NCBI RefSeq assembly: GCF_900099685.1
Contig: NZ_FNDW01000001.1
Span: forward strand, 1 to 64,000
From: Chryseobacterium taeanense
GTDB taxonomy: Bacteria > Bacteroidota > Bacteroidia > Flavobacteriales > Weeksellaceae
DNA length: 64,000 bases
Direction: 5' to 3'
Part shown: in pieces, positions 17,737 to 26,345 of the stretch
Position numbering within the stretch: the stretch's first letter is position 1
Layout: every line of letters begins with the position of its first letter
The notes under the pieces: model-generated
The model's input: the letters and a program-made list of their open reading frames with translations, nothing else
Database searches by the model: none
What the model was told of the DNA's origin: nothing
Program-made: the position numbers and the translations under genes

Positions 17737-17817
17737 TATTTTTCAGTAGGGAAGTTGCACGCTGGAAGCGGGAAGTTCACTGGCTGTATTAAAACTTCCA
17801 TCATCCATCTTCCTGCA

Positions 17818-18144
17818 TTATTTTAATTTCTCATTGTTCTGATGGCGTTCTTTATCGCGATCAGTCTTTATTTTCATTTTTTTATCAAAAGCTTCCTGCA
17901 GATTAACTCCGGTTTGATTGGCTAAACATAGTGTTACAAACAATACATCCGCAAGCTCTTCGCCGAGATCTTTGCTTTTATCGCTTTCTTTTTCACTTTG
18001 TTCGCCGTATCTTCTTGCTATGATCCGGGCAACTTCGCCGACTTCCTCTGTCAGCATAGCCATATTGGTAAGTTCATTGAAATAGCGAACCCCGATGGTT
18101 TTGATCCATTCATCAACTTGCTGCTGCAGATTCGTGATTTCCAT
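17818..18144 (-). CDS. MazG-like nucleotide pyrophosphohydrolase
   Basis: This 108-residue all-alpha NTP pyrophosphohydrolase has the metal-binding signature MLTEEVGEVARII (EExxE, about residues 31-43) and DLGEELADVLFVTLCLANQTGV (second acidic pair, ExxD). Single-domain MazG-like proteins of this length clear non-canonical nucleoside triphosphates or dUTP/dCTP-type substrates (family knowledge); the substrate is not readable here. Its ATG overlaps the stop of the small membrane-protein gene by one base (TAATG), showing tight coupling. Confidence 0.88.
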   Translation of the reverse strand: MEITNLQQQVDEWIKTIGVRYFNELTNMAMLTEEVGEVARIIARRYGEQSEKESDKSKDLGEELADVLFVTLCLANQTGVNLQEAFDKKMKIKTDRDKERHQNNEKLK

Positions 18145-18335
18145 TACTCTTTATTATTTATCTGTTTTTCAAGACTGATGATCTTGCTATTCAGTTGTTT
18201 GATTTCTTCTTCCTGATGGTTTGATTGTCCTATTTTCTCTGTAAAGTCTGCAAACTTACTGAAGAGTTTTCTTATCATCATATATAATAAGATCAGTACA
18301 ATAAATCCTTCTATTTTTACAATGTTGAAATCCAT
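18144..18335 (-). CDS. Small membrane protein with a C-terminal coiled coil
   Basis: This 63-residue protein has one hydrophobic helix (about residues 9-21, GFIVLILLYMMI) followed by a basic stretch and a heptad-like coiled coil (EEEIKQLNSKIISLEKQI). No family is recognised. It is accepted as real because its stop overlaps the MazG-like start by one base and its start follows the lipoprotein stop by 12 bases. A role as membrane anchor or partner is only conjecture. Confidence 0.65.
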   Translation of the reverse strand: MDFNIVKIEGFIVLILLYMMIRKLFSKFADFTEKIGQSNHQEEEIKQLNSKIISLEKQINNKE

Positions 18336-18347
18336 ATTTTAATTAGA

Positions 18348-19757
18348 TTATTGATATTGATAAGCACCCAAAGTAGGATTTGAAGTTCTTGAGACACCTG
18401 CGATATCCGTAGGAACAGTTGCTGCAACGGTTGTACTTCCTTTTCCGATAGCCGGAGAGTTTTGTTTTACTCTTAAATTCATTTGCGCCGCAAAGTAGTT
18501 TACGAACAGCGGATCCTGATTTTTAACCAGTTGAATCACACTCGGAGCCGTATCCAGAAAACCTGCTTCTGATTGGCTGGAATATTTTAACAGGCAGTTT
18601 TCAAAAACAAAATTAAATAATTGTCCGGGAGTCTGTTCAAAAGATACCGAATTATCACGATCGGAGTAAATAATGCTGTTTCTTACATTCAGAATTAGTG
18701 CACCCTGTTCGGTCTGGTCTGATTCGTTTTTCCATTCATTAGTTGCAAAAATTCCGTTTCTGTTCAAATTCTGAAGAAGATCGGAATAATTGGCAATGGT
18801 ACAATGGGTAAAATTATAAGTTCCGCCTCTGAAAATACCTATAGCAGATTCTCCGCAGTTATTCATCACAAGGTTTTTGGCTGTAATTGTTGATCCTATG
18901 GAATAAATTCCGTATTCCTGGAAAGTATGAATGAAAGAATTATTGATTGTTGCGTTGGCCTGTTTCATTTCGAGACCTCTTGTTCCACCGAAAAGCCTTG
19001 CATAATTCATATTAAGAGTAGAACCTGCTTCCATTCTGACAGAATTCCAGTTTTTAGGGATCGTATCATAGGCAGGATCATTTCTGTCGCCACGCAGTGT
19101 GACGTTATTAGTCAGAGTTCCGTTAATATTTAATGTTGCCCCCGACAGTACTTTCATCCCGCTATTTTTGTGGAAATAAACTTTGGTTCCTGGCTGAATA
19201 TTCAGGATTACATTTTCATCGATCGTTAAATCCCCGTAAATGATTTTAGCCTTATTGTTGTTCCATGTGGCATCAGAAGTAATGATGTTTGGATTGGAAG
19301 AGCTTTTAATAAAAAATTCCGCATCCTGCACAACAGAAAACAAAACTACATCTTGCTGTCCGGCAGGGCTGTCAAATAAAATTTTGTCCTCTGCAATAGC
19401 TTCAGGGCCGGTAGCTTCCGGAGCAATTTCCACGAAAACATAGAGACTGTCTTTCTTTCTCAAAGGAACATCTTTAAAATCGTATCCCGGTTTTCCGTCC
19501 ACATTGATCTTATATAAAGAAGTAGCACCTTTTTCCAGATGAATTCTCGGAATCAGAATATCTTTATCTTCGTTGTTGTAAACTTTCACTGCATAGGTTT
19601 CGGAACGAACCTGATGATAAACGGTATCGCAGAAAACCGTGTCTTTTGAAAAACTTAATTTTTGTGAAGGCGCATCAAAACTGATGTCGTCTTTATTACA
19701 AGAAACAGCCATAACAAGCATCCAGAAAGAAAAGGCTAGTAATAATTTGAATTTCAT
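18348..19757 (-). CDS. Lipoprotein with right-handed beta-helix repeats
   Basis: This 469-residue protein has a signal peptide and lipobox VMAVSC (Cys about residue 20), so it is probably an outer-membrane or surface lipoprotein. After an Ig-like N-terminal part (about 30-140), the region of about 150-430 reads as pectate-lyase-like beta-helix rungs: GDLTIDENVILNIQPGTKVYF, SGATLNINGTLTNN, AGSTLNMNYARL, QANATINNSF, GSTITAKNLVMNNCG. The C-terminal SPAIGKGSTTVAATVPTDIAGVSR resembles the end of choice-of-anchor or polymorphic outer-membrane-type proteins. No catalytic residues can be assigned. It heads the five-gene operon that leads to aroA. Confidence 0.82.
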   Translation of the reverse strand: MKFKLLLAFSFWMLVMAVSCNKDDISFDAPSQKLSFSKDTVFCDTVYHQVRSETYAVKVYNNEDKDILIPRIHLEKGATSLYKINVDGKPGYDFKDVPLRKKDSLYVFVEIAPEATGPEAIAEDKILFDSPAGQQDVVLFSVVQDAEFFIKSSSNPNIITSDATWNNNKAKIIYGDLTIDENVILNIQPGTKVYFHKNSGMKVLSGATLNINGTLTNNVTLRGDRNDPAYDTIPKNWNSVRMEAGSTLNMNYARLFGGTRGLEMKQANATINNSFIHTFQEYGIYSIGSTITAKNLVMNNCGESAIGIFRGGTYNFTHCTIANYSDLLQNLNRNGIFATNEWKNESDQTEQGALILNVRNSIIYSDRDNSVSFEQTPGQLFNFVFENCLLKYSSQSEAGFLDTAPSVIQLVKNQDPLFVNYFAAQMNLRVKQNSPAIGKGSTTVAATVPTDIAGVSRTSNPTLGAYQYQ

Positions 19758-19780
19758 CGAAATTAAAGTTTAATAAATTT

Positions 19781-19788
19781 CAAATGTA
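19781..19788 (-). promoter_or_regulatory. Probable -7 box for the beta-helix lipoprotein/aroA operon
   Basis: The minus strand reads TACATTTG, an exact TAnnTTTG match, 24 bases before the lipoprotein start. It is divergent from the rpmE2 promoter. No strong -33 element is evident. Confidence 0.45.
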
Positions 19789-19836
19789 ACGAAAATACTT
19801 TGAATTTCTTATGAAGAAAAAAATATTGACAGCATA

Positions 19837-19867
19837 TTTGCAAATTCAAAAAAATATTGTACTTTTG
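19837..19867 (+). promoter_or_regulatory. Promoter of rpmE2
   Basis: The -33 TTTG (19837-19840) and -7 TACTTTTG (19860-19867) are separated by 19 bases, a textbook Bacteroidota sigma-A promoter. This implies a leader of about 110 bases before rpmE2, long enough for regulation, but I see no known riboswitch in it. Confidence 0.75.
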
Positions 19868-19985
19868 CAACCTAAAATTAGCAGAGAAATATCCATTACT
19901 ATTTCGAAAGCAAACTTTAATTTTTAACATTGTATTATGAAACCGCAAGGTTACATGTGACATTAACAAAAAAAGAAATTTACAC

Positions 19986-20237
19986 ATGAAAAACGGAATC
20001 CACCCAGAAAATTATAGACTTGTTGTTTTCAAAGATATGAGTAACGACGAAGTATTTCTTTGCAAGTCTACAGCAGAAACAAAAGACACTATCGAGTATG
20101 AAGGACAAGAGTATCCTTTAATTAAAATGGAAATCTCTTCAACTTCTCACCCTTTCTACACTGGTAAAGTGAAATTGGTTGACACGGCAGGTAGAGTTGA
20201 TAAGTTCATGAACAAATACAAAAAATTCGCTAAGTAA
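19986..20237 (+). CDS. rpmE2: 50S ribosomal protein L31, type B
   Basis: This 83-residue protein begins [20 protein letters not shown] and contains [11 protein letters not shown] and [14 protein letters not shown], the signature of type B (zinc-independent) L31. The four-cysteine zinc site of type A L31 is absent; only one Cys is present. In many bacteria the C-minus form replaces the zinc form under zinc starvation. In Flavobacteriia it is often the only copy, so zinc control should not be assumed. It is monocistronic, with its own promoter and terminator. Confidence 0.96.
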   Translation: MKNGIHPENYRLVVFKDMSNDEVFLCKSTAETKDTIEYEGQEYPLIKMEISSTSHPFYTGKVKLVDTAGRVDKFMNKYKKFAK

Positions 20238-20258
20238 TTTTTTGACATTAAAATATTT

Positions 20259-20289
20259 AAAAGTCTTTCGGTTTCGGAAGACTTTTTTT
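20259..20289 (+). terminator. Terminator after rpmE2
   Basis: AAAAGTCTT pairs with AAGACTTTT around a TCGGTTTCGG loop and is followed by a U tract. Confidence 0.85.
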
Positions 20290-20342
20290 ATTGTAATTTT
20301 GTTAGACTTTGAATTTTAACATTAAACTTAAAAAACTGAACG

Positions 20343-21503
20343 ATGCAATTGGTATTTTCAGATGCACAATATTGGGAAGATTTTCTTCCGCTTACTTTTA
20401 CCCGTCCGGTAGCAGAAATGCGATGCGGAATCCTGACATTCTCCGAAAGATGGCAGAAAATTTTAGAAAACACCGAAATCTCTTTTTTCACCGAAGCCTA
20501 TTTACAGAAAAAATTCCCGGAGCCTGAAAAAAAAGAAAGTCTTTTTCTGGTAACGAATTTTTTACCGACGGAAAATGTTATCCAACAAATCAAAGACCTG
20601 AAACATGGTGAAGCATTGGTCTATGAAGATGAATTAATTGCTGCAAAAATCAATATGGACGGTTTTTCTCTTCATCAGATCGAAAAGATGACTGATATTA
20701 AGGAAGAGCTTGTCTTCTTTAAAAAACCAACAGATCTTTTTACATACAATCAGAAAGCCATTGATTTTGATTTTGATATGCTAACAAAAGGCAGAACTTC
20801 CAAGGAACTTTCTTCTACTAACGGATTTCTGGGCGATAAAAAAGACCTTTTTATTGAAGAAGGTGCGCAGATCGAGTTTTCAACTCTCAATACGAAAACA
20901 GGAAAAATTTATATAGGTAAAAATGCTGAGGTCATGGAAGGATGTAATCTTCGCGGGCCAATTGCACTTTGTGAAGAATCTAAATTTAATCTGGGCGCAA
21001 AAATTTACGGCGCAACAACGGTTGGACCATATTCAAAAGTTGGAGGAGAAGTAAGTAATATCATTATTTTCGGATATTCAAATAAAGGACATGATGGTTT
21101 TGTAGGAAACTCTGTAATTGGGGAATGGTGTAATCTCGGAGCAGATACTAATTCTTCTAATCTAAAAAATAATTACGGAAACGTGAAATTGTGGAATTAC
21201 AGAACAAAAGCTTTTCAGGATACAGGGCTTCAGTTTGCAGGACTCATTATGGGAGATCATTCTAAAACAGCGATCAATACACAGTTGAATACCGGAACTG
21301 TCATAGGCGTAGCTTCCAATATTTTTAAAGAAGGTTTTCCTCCAAATTTGATTGAAAATTTTTCCTGGGGCGGATTTAAAGATGATGAAAAATTTAAACT
21401 GGATAAAGCTTACGAAGTTGCTGAAAGAGTGATGGCGAGAAGAAAAGTTGATTTAAAAGACGAAGATAAGGCTATTTTAAAACATATTTTTGATACGTAT
21501 TAA
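20343..21503 (+). CDS. GlmU-like sugar nucleotidyltransferase/acyltransferase (Bacteroidota type)
   Basis: This 386-residue protein has an N-terminal half unlike classical GlmU but carrying the Bacteroidota pattern (FSDAQYWEDFLPLTFTRPVAEMRCGI at the start). A left-handed beta-helix hexapeptide-repeat domain fills about residues 180-350 (IGKNAEVMEGCNLRGPIALCE, GATTVGPYSKVGGEV, WCNLGADTNSSNLKNNYG). The NLGADT-N-KNNYG wording matches the acetyltransferase part of GlmU. From memory such proteins are annotated as alternative bacterial GlmU, acting in UDP-GlcNAc synthesis for peptidoglycan and LPS. Activity is inferred from family only. A -7-like TAATTTTG (20294-20301) precedes it. Confidence 0.85.
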   Translation: MQLVFSDAQYWEDFLPLTFTRPVAEMRCGILTFSERWQKILENTEISFFTEAYLQKKFPEPEKKESLFLVTNFLPTENVIQQIKDLKHGEALVYEDELIAAKINMDGFSLHQIEKMTDIKEELVFFKKPTDLFTYNQKAIDFDFDMLTKGRTSKELSSTNGFLGDKKDLFIEEGAQIEFSTLNTKTGKIYIGKNAEVMEGCNLRGPIALCEESKFNLGAKIYGATTVGPYSKVGGEVSNIIIFGYSNKGHDGFVGNSVIGEWCNLGADTNSSNLKNNYGNVKLWNYRTKAFQDTGLQFAGLIMGDHSKTAINTQLNTGTVIGVASNIFKEGFPPNLIENFSWGGFKDDEKFKLDKAYEVAERVMARRKVDLKDEDKAILKHIFDTY

Positions 21504-21518
21504 ACCCGTTAATAAAGG

Positions 21519-21547
21519 AAACTTCAAATTTTTTTGAAGTTTTTTTA
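21519..21547 (+). terminator. Terminator after the GlmU-like gene
   Basis: AAACTTCAAA pairs with TTTGAAGTTT with a very short loop, followed by U residues. Confidence 0.75.
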
Positions 21548-21602
21548 TTTTTAATGTAATATTATGTAAAATCTGGTTGTCTTACTTATAGAAACAAAAC
21601 TT

Positions 21603-22112
21603 ATGACTCAAGAAACCTTTAAAAGTACGGTATTCATTCTCAAAAATGAGATGTATCGCTTTGCGAAAAGGTTTGTCATGAGTAGCGATGAAGCAGAAGA
21701 TGTAGTGCAGGATCTGATGATAAAATTCTGGCAGAAAAAAGATGAGCTGGAAAAGTTTGGGAACTTAAAATCCTATGCTTTGAAAGCAGTCCGGAACGAA
21801 TGTCTGAACAGACTGAAGCATCATGACGTAAAAACGGGTTTTGCAGATATGCAGCTTCACCGTTCGGAACTTTACAGTATGGACGTGAATAATTTAAAGG
21901 AGCATATCATTGGTTTTATTAATCAGCTTCCTGAAAAACAAAAGATGGTTATCCATTTGAAAGATGTAGAAGAATATGAAGTCTCGGAAATAGCAGAAAT
22001 GTTGGAAATGGAAGAAAACGCAGTACGAGTAAATCTGATGCGGGCAAGACAAAAAGTAAAAGAACAAATCTCACAATTGATGAGCTATGAGCAAAGACAA
22101 ATTTCAAGATAA
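21603..22112 (+). CDS. ECF-type RNA polymerase sigma factor
   Basis: This 169-residue sigma-70 family protein has sigma-2 (about 10-75: EAEDVVQDLMIKFWQ and LKSYALKAVRNECLNRLK, core-binding and -10-recognition helices) and sigma-4 (about 105-160: LPEKQKMVIHLKDVEEYEVSEIAEMLEMEENAVRVNLMRARQKVKE, helix-turn-helix). It lacks regions 1 and 3, the extracytoplasmic-function layout. The following gene overlaps it by 26 bases and encodes a membrane protein placed as an anti-sigma factor. The downstream DUF4252 genes are likely regulon members by position. Confidence 0.93.
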   Translation: MTQETFKSTVFILKNEMYRFAKRFVMSSDEAEDVVQDLMIKFWQKKDELEKFGNLKSYALKAVRNECLNRLKHHDVKTGFADMQLHRSELYSMDVNNLKEHIIGFINQLPEKQKMVIHLKDVEEYEVSEIAEMLEMEENAVRVNLMRARQKVKEQISQLMSYEQRQISR

Positions 22113-22758
22113 ATACAACGAGATCTTCCAAAATTTAAAGGAAGAAAAAATGGAATGGGATTTCGAGGATTTTCTGAAAAAAGCGGAAGGTAAAGATGAA
22201 GTAAAAGACAATGAAACTCCGATTATTCCGATTGGCACCAAAAATAAACCTTCGATTCCGAAATGGTTCTGGATGGCAGCGAGTGTAGTTGTGCTGTTAA
22301 GCATTGGATTCATATTTAATTATAATAATAAAAACATTGAAAACCAGGCTCAGCTGGTGGAAAATCAGATCAAATTACAGAAAAATAATTTCATCGAGGA
22401 AAACAGTGAGCATCAGGTTCAGGTTGCTGTAAATCATGTATCGGATTCTGTTTCAGGAGCGAAGAAAGATTCTCTGTTTCAGGAAAATACAGTAGCTGAA
22501 AAGGATTATTTAGATGAAATTTTACCAAAAAGGGGCAGGCTTAAGAAAGAAAGAAAGCCACGATATGTGTACAATTCTTCTTATCGTAAAGCTCTGAAAG
22601 ATTCCACCGGATACAAAGATTCTTACGTTATTGTGAACGGAAAAAGAATTGATAACGTGGAAGAAGCCATAAATGTGACTAAGTATTCATTCCAAATATT
22701 TGCAAATAACGTCAATGAGAAATTAGTACAACCAAAAGTCGTTGACGACGATTATTAA
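22087..22758 (+). CDS. Probable membrane anti-sigma factor
   Basis: This 223-residue protein has a charged cytoplasmic N-terminus (about 1-57, with EWDFEDFLKKAEG resembling the sigma-binding helix of short Bacteroidota anti-sigma proteins). A single membrane helix (about 58-76, WFWMAASVVVLLSIGFIF) and an extracytoplasmic tail follow. The zinc-binding HxxxCxxC motif of ZAS-type anti-sigma factors is absent. The 26-base overlap with the sigma gene implies coupled expression, the usual arrangement of an ECF pair. The anti-sigma call is inferred from topology and context. Confidence 0.75.
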   Translation: MSKDKFQDKYNEIFQNLKEEKMEWDFEDFLKKAEGKDEVKDNETPIIPIGTKNKPSIPKWFWMAASVVVLLSIGFIFNYNNKNIENQAQLVENQIKLQKNNFIEENSEHQVQVAVNHVSDSVSGAKKDSLFQENTVAEKDYLDEILPKRGRLKKERKPRYVYNSSYRKALKDSTGYKDSYVIVNGKRIDNVEEAINVTKYSFQIFANNVNEKLVQPKVVDDDY

Positions 22759-22822
22759 TTAACCTTAAAAAAAGATTATGCACCTGATCAGGCACTAATA
22801 ATCAAAAAATAAAAATTGACTC

Positions 22823-24091
22823 ATGAAAAAAATATTCATAATATTAGCAGTTGTCTTTTCATATTTCTTCAATGTGTACGGACAAAAGGATAAAGTAGAA
22901 CAACTTTTTGATAAATATCAGGAAGTGGAGGGGGTGACTACTATCAAGATTGCAAAACCGATGTTCGGAATGCTCAGTAATCTTGATTTAGGAGATGCCG
23001 AATTGGATCAGATCAAACCTCTTTTGGCAAAAATAAAAGGATTAAAAATTTTTATTGCTGAAAGACCTAAAGACGAAACTTCTGCAAACGGACAAAAACT
23101 GTCACAGATCAACAGGGATATTAAAAATTATTTAAGCACCCTGAACTACAACGAGATCATGACCATGAATAGCGACGGTGCCAAAATAAAATTTTTGTCG
23201 GCGGAAGAAAAAGACGGAATTCTTGACGATCTACTGTTGAGTATTGACAGTGGCGGTGAAGAAAGTATTCTGATAAAGCTTGATGGCAGACTTTCTATGG
23301 ATGATATCAATAAACTCATTAATTCTACAGAAACCAAAACAAATTCTGCGACCAATACAAAAACGAGTTTTGCTATTCAGAGTACATCTTCCTATCTTAG
23401 TGGTGAATCCAGAAGTGTGGGCGAATTCTCCGGAGTACAGGTGAGTACCGGCGTAATTGTTAACTTCAAACAGGAAAACCCTTCATCGGTAAAAGTAATT
23501 GCAGACGCAGACAAGCTTCAGTATATCGTAACAAAAGTTGATAATGGGTTACTGAAAGTGTATATTGATAATAAAGGACAACGGAATTTAAAGTTCAAAA
23601 ATATCAGTGTAAATGTATCTTCACCTAGGCTTGATAACATTAAAACTTCTTCGGGTGCTGTTTTCAATATTATTAATAATATAAATGAAAATAAGGTTTC
23701 GGTTGATCTTTCATCAGGATCAGTGGTTAATGGTAACTTCAATATTTCAGACAATGCAAAAGTGGAAGTGAGCTCGGGAGCTGTCATCAATTCTACCATT
23801 AATTCCAAACAGGTCAGTATTAAAGCATCCAGTGGCGCAGTGGCAAATCTTAATGGAAATGTTAATACAGGATCAATTGATGTAAGCAGTGGAGCCGTTT
23901 GTAATGCAGGGAAATTTCAGTTTAATGACCTTGAAGCCGAAGCAACATCGGGAGCTGCTGTTACGAGCCATGTAGTAAATCGTCTAAAAGCAACAGCTTC
24001 TTCAGGAGGAACAATTAAATACAAGGGCGAGCCTAAGGTCGATTCAAATATCAGTAAAACATCTGGCGGAAGCTTGAAACAAATTAACTAA
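22823..24091 (+). CDS. DUF4252 / head-GIN (DUF2807) fusion exported protein
   Basis: This 422-residue protein has a signal peptide ending VYGQ (about residue 21). The first half (about 22-175) matches the DUF4252 pattern (KIAKPMFGMLS, LKIFIAERP, DDLLLSIDSGGEESILIKLDGRLSMDDINKLI). The second half (about 190-420) is the head-GIN/DUF2807 beta-helix type, opening SGESRSVGEFSGVQVSTGVIV and continuing with repeated SSGAV/SSGSV rungs at about 20-residue intervals. Such proteins are thought to be surface or periplasmic adhesin-like (family annotation, not proven). It follows the sigma/anti-sigma pair and precedes a stand-alone DUF4252 lipoprotein by 12 bases. Confidence 0.85.
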   Translation: MKKIFIILAVVFSYFFNVYGQKDKVEQLFDKYQEVEGVTTIKIAKPMFGMLSNLDLGDAELDQIKPLLAKIKGLKIFIAERPKDETSANGQKLSQINRDIKNYLSTLNYNEIMTMNSDGAKIKFLSAEEKDGILDDLLLSIDSGGEESILIKLDGRLSMDDINKLINSTETKTNSATNTKTSFAIQSTSSYLSGESRSVGEFSGVQVSTGVIVNFKQENPSSVKVIADADKLQYIVTKVDNGLLKVYIDNKGQRNLKFKNISVNVSSPRLDNIKTSSGAVFNIINNINENKVSVDLSSGSVVNGNFNISDNAKVEVSSGAVINSTINSKQVSIKASSGAVANLNGNVNTGSIDVSSGAVCNAGKFQFNDLEAEATSGAAVTSHVVNRLKATASSGGTIKYKGEPKVDSNISKTSGGSLKQIN

Positions 24092-24103
24092 AAAATAATA
24101 GCC

Positions 24104-24604
24104 ATGAAAATAATAAAAAATCTTTTTCTCATCCTCTCTGTAATGTTTGTTATGCAGTCCTGCATTGTTTCTGAAAGACCGAATATCGCATACTTTTCAG
24201 AGTCGGGACGTGACTTCAAAGGAGCGAAATTTGTAAGCATTAATGTTCCTTTATTTTTAGCTAAGCCTTACATCAAAAAAGCTTTGCGGGAAGATGGAGG
24301 AGATGAAGAACTTATCAGATTGGTGAAAAAAGTTTCCAAGATAAAAGTGCTGACTGTTGAAAATGGAGACCGAGATATGCTGAAGGATTTTGCAAACTAC
24401 CTCAATAACAATAATTATGAGGAATGGGCCACTATAAAACATGATGGAGATAATGTCAATATTCGTGTAAAACAAAAAGGTGATGCTATCAAAAATATGC
24501 TGATTACCGTAAACTCAGATAAAGAGCTTGTTTTTGTAGATATTAAAGGAAGTTTTACGGCAGATGATATCTCAAGAATGATTGCTTCTGCAAAAGATAA
24601 ATAG
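24104..24604 (+). CDS. DUF4252 lipoprotein
   Basis: This 166-residue lipoprotein has a signal peptide with lipobox MQSC (Cys about residue 19). The mature domain parallels the N-terminal half of the preceding gene product: FVSINVPLFLAKPYIKKAL, KIKVLTVEN, NYEEWATIKHDGDNVNIRVKQKGDAIKNMLITVNSDKELVFVDIKGSFTADDISRMI. DUF4252 proteins commonly follow ECF sigma/anti-sigma genes in Bacteroidota, consistent with this locus. Function is unknown; the sigma factor probably controls it. Confidence 0.85.
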   Translation: MKIIKNLFLILSVMFVMQSCIVSERPNIAYFSESGRDFKGAKFVSINVPLFLAKPYIKKALREDGGDEELIRLVKKVSKIKVLTVENGDRDMLKDFANYLNNNNYEEWATIKHDGDNVNIRVKQKGDAIKNMLITVNSDKELVFVDIKGSFTADDISRMIASAKDK

Positions 24605-24642
24605 TCATTTTCATATTTCAATCATATCTAAATTTTATTTTG

Positions 24643-24677
24643 TAGAAAACCATTTCGTAAATACGGAGTGGTTTTTT
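24643..24677 (+). terminator. Terminator of the sigma/DUF4252 operon
   Basis: GAAAACCATTTCGT pairs imperfectly with ACGGAGTGGTTTTT, followed by U residues and AAT. Confidence 0.7.
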
Positions 24678-24724
24678 AATTTAATGTATTGATTATTAAG
24701 TTTTATTCAAACTATTAAAATCTA

Positions 24725-24756
24725 TTTTCATATTCCATCAAAATACCTTAATTTTG
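24725..24756 (+). promoter_or_regulatory. Promoter of guaB
   Basis: The -7 TAATTTTG (24749-24756) is an exact TAnnTTTG match 14 bases before the guaB ATG. A weaker -33 TTTTCA (24725-24730) lies 18 bases upstream of it. The leader is very short, so guaB is unlikely to be controlled by a riboswitch. Confidence 0.65.
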
Positions 24757-24769
24757 CAAGAAAGTAAAG

Positions 24770-26230
24770 ATGTCTATTCATAACAAAATTGTAGAGACAG
24801 CCATCACTTTCGATGACGTGCTTCTAGTCCCTTCTTATTCTGAAGTTTTACCTAATCAGGTTTCATTAAAATCAAGACTTACCGACAAAATTACGCTTAA
24901 TGTTCCGATAGTTTCCGCTGCGATGGATACAGTGACTGAAGCTGAGCTTGCAATTGCATTGGCAAGAGTAGGTGGTTTAGGTTTCATTCATAAAAATATG
25001 ACCATTGCAGAACAGGCTGCTCAGGTAAACAGAGTAAAACGTTCTGAAAACGGAATGATCTCCGACCCTGTAACGCTTTCAAAAGATCATACGCTGGCTC
25101 AGGCTAAGGAAACAATGGCCAAATATAAAATTTCAGGACTTCCTGTTGTTGATGCCGAAAATACTTTAATAGGAATCATTACCAACAGAGATGTAAAATA
25201 TCAGGAAAACCTTGATATGAAGGTGGAAGAGATTATGACAAAAGATAAGCTAATCACTTCCGATAAAAATACAAATCTTGAGAAAGCAAAGGAAATCCTT
25301 TTGAAAAACAGAGTAGAAAAGCTTCCTATTGTTGATGAAGAAAATAAATTGGTTGGCCTTATTACGATTAAAGATATCGACAATCAGTTGGAATACCCAA
25401 ATGCCAACAAAGATCAGAACGGAAGGTTAATCGTTGGAGCAGGCGTTGGAGTAGGAGAAGATACGCTGGAAAGAATTGAAGCATTGGTAAAAGCTGGTGT
25501 TGATATCATTGGTATCGATTCTGCGCATGGACATTCTAAAGGGGTTTTAGATAAAATATCAGAAATCAGAAAAGCATATCCGGATCTTGACATTGTTGGA
25601 GGAAATATTGTAACGGCTGAAGCTGCTAAAGATTTAATTGAAGCGGGAGCAAATGTACTTAAAGTCGGAGTTGGCCCGGGTTCAATCTGTACTACGAGAG
25701 TGGTTGCAGGGGTTGGAGTTCCGCAGCTATCTGCTATTTACAACGTTTACGAATATGCAAAAACTAAAAATGTTGCCGTAATTGCTGACGGAGGAATTAA
25801 ACTTTCAGGAGATATCGTGAAAGCAATCGCCAGTGGAGCAGGAGCTGTAATGTTGGGCTCACTTCTTGCCGGAACTGATGAAGCTCCGGGTGAAGAAATT
25901 ATCTTCCAGGGTAGAAAATTCAAAACATATCAGGGAATGGGAAGCTTATCTGCCATGAAGAGAGGTGGAAAAGAAAGATATTTCCAGAGTGAAGCTAAAA
26001 AATTTGTTCCGGAAGGAATCGAAGGAAGAGTTCCGAGCAAAGGTAAATTGGAAGACGTTATTTTCCAGTTAACAGGTGGTTTGAGAGCCGGAATGGGATA
26101 TTGTGGGGCTAAAGATATTGAAGCCTTACAAATAGACACTAAAATGGTAATGATTACCGGAAGCGGATTGAAAGAATCTCACCCTCATGATGTTATTATT
26201 ACTCAGGAAGCTCCGAACTATTCTTTGTAA
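24770..26230 (+). CDS. guaB: Inosine-5'-monophosphate dehydrogenase
   Basis: This 486-residue enzyme catalyses NAD-dependent oxidation of IMP to XMP, the first committed step to GMP. The N-terminal TIM-barrel half contains [17 protein letters not shown] pair of CBS domains (about 95-210, [14 protein letters not shown] and SGLPVVD; then [19 protein letters not shown]) acts as the regulatory insert. The catalytic loop [11 protein letters not shown] carries the active-site Cys (about 306), followed by the [18 protein letters not shown] phosphate site and the [11 protein letters not shown] flap. It is full length and monocistronic. Confidence 0.97.
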   Translation: MSIHNKIVETAITFDDVLLVPSYSEVLPNQVSLKSRLTDKITLNVPIVSAAMDTVTEAELAIALARVGGLGFIHKNMTIAEQAAQVNRVKRSENGMISDPVTLSKDHTLAQAKETMAKYKISGLPVVDAENTLIGIITNRDVKYQENLDMKVEEIMTKDKLITSDKNTNLEKAKEILLKNRVEKLPIVDEENKLVGLITIKDIDNQLEYPNANKDQNGRLIVGAGVGVGEDTLERIEALVKAGVDIIGIDSAHGHSKGVLDKISEIRKAYPDLDIVGGNIVTAEAAKDLIEAGANVLKVGVGPGSICTTRVVAGVGVPQLSAIYNVYEYAKTKNVAVIADGGIKLSGDIVKAIASGAGAVMLGSLLAGTDEAPGEEIIFQGRKFKTYQGMGSLSAMKRGGKERYFQSEAKKFVPEGIEGRVPSKGKLEDVIFQLTGGLRAGMGYCGAKDIEALQIDTKMVMITGSGLKESHPHDVIITQEAPNYSL

Positions 26231-26250
26231 GAATTTTTAAATTATAGATA

Positions 26251-26280
26251 AAAGAATGCTGTCGATCGACAGCATTCTTT
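26251..26280 (+). terminator. Perfect 30-bp palindrome after guaB (probable terminator)
   Basis: AAAGAATGCTGTCGA is followed directly by its exact complement, ending TTCTTT. The GC-rich core with an A-rich start and U-rich end fits an intrinsic terminator 20 bases after the guaB stop, although the U run is short and the stem has no spacer. The last three bases are shared with the next hairpin. Confidence 0.65.
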
Positions 26281-26320
26281 AGTTTCGGGGCGCGGGCGAA
26301 GCCCGCGCCCCGAAACTAAA
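26278..26320. repeat. GC-rich perfect hairpin (20-bp stems, 3-base loop)
   Basis: TTTAGTTTCGGGGCGCGGGC and its exact complement flank a GAA loop. The inner 15 bases of each arm are almost pure G+C, exceptional for this AT-rich sequence. It is not followed by a U tract on either strand (A-rich on the right, GAATGC on the left when read as minus), so ordinary termination is not the obvious role. It sits between convergent guaB and the KTSC gene and may be a REP-like element. Confidence 0.8.
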
Positions 26321-26345
26321 GAAAAAAATAATCCGAAAGCTATCG

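Noticed and set aside
26278..26320. Intrinsic terminator call for the GC-rich hairpin
   Set aside because: There is no U tract following it on either strand, so it is listed as a repeat instead.
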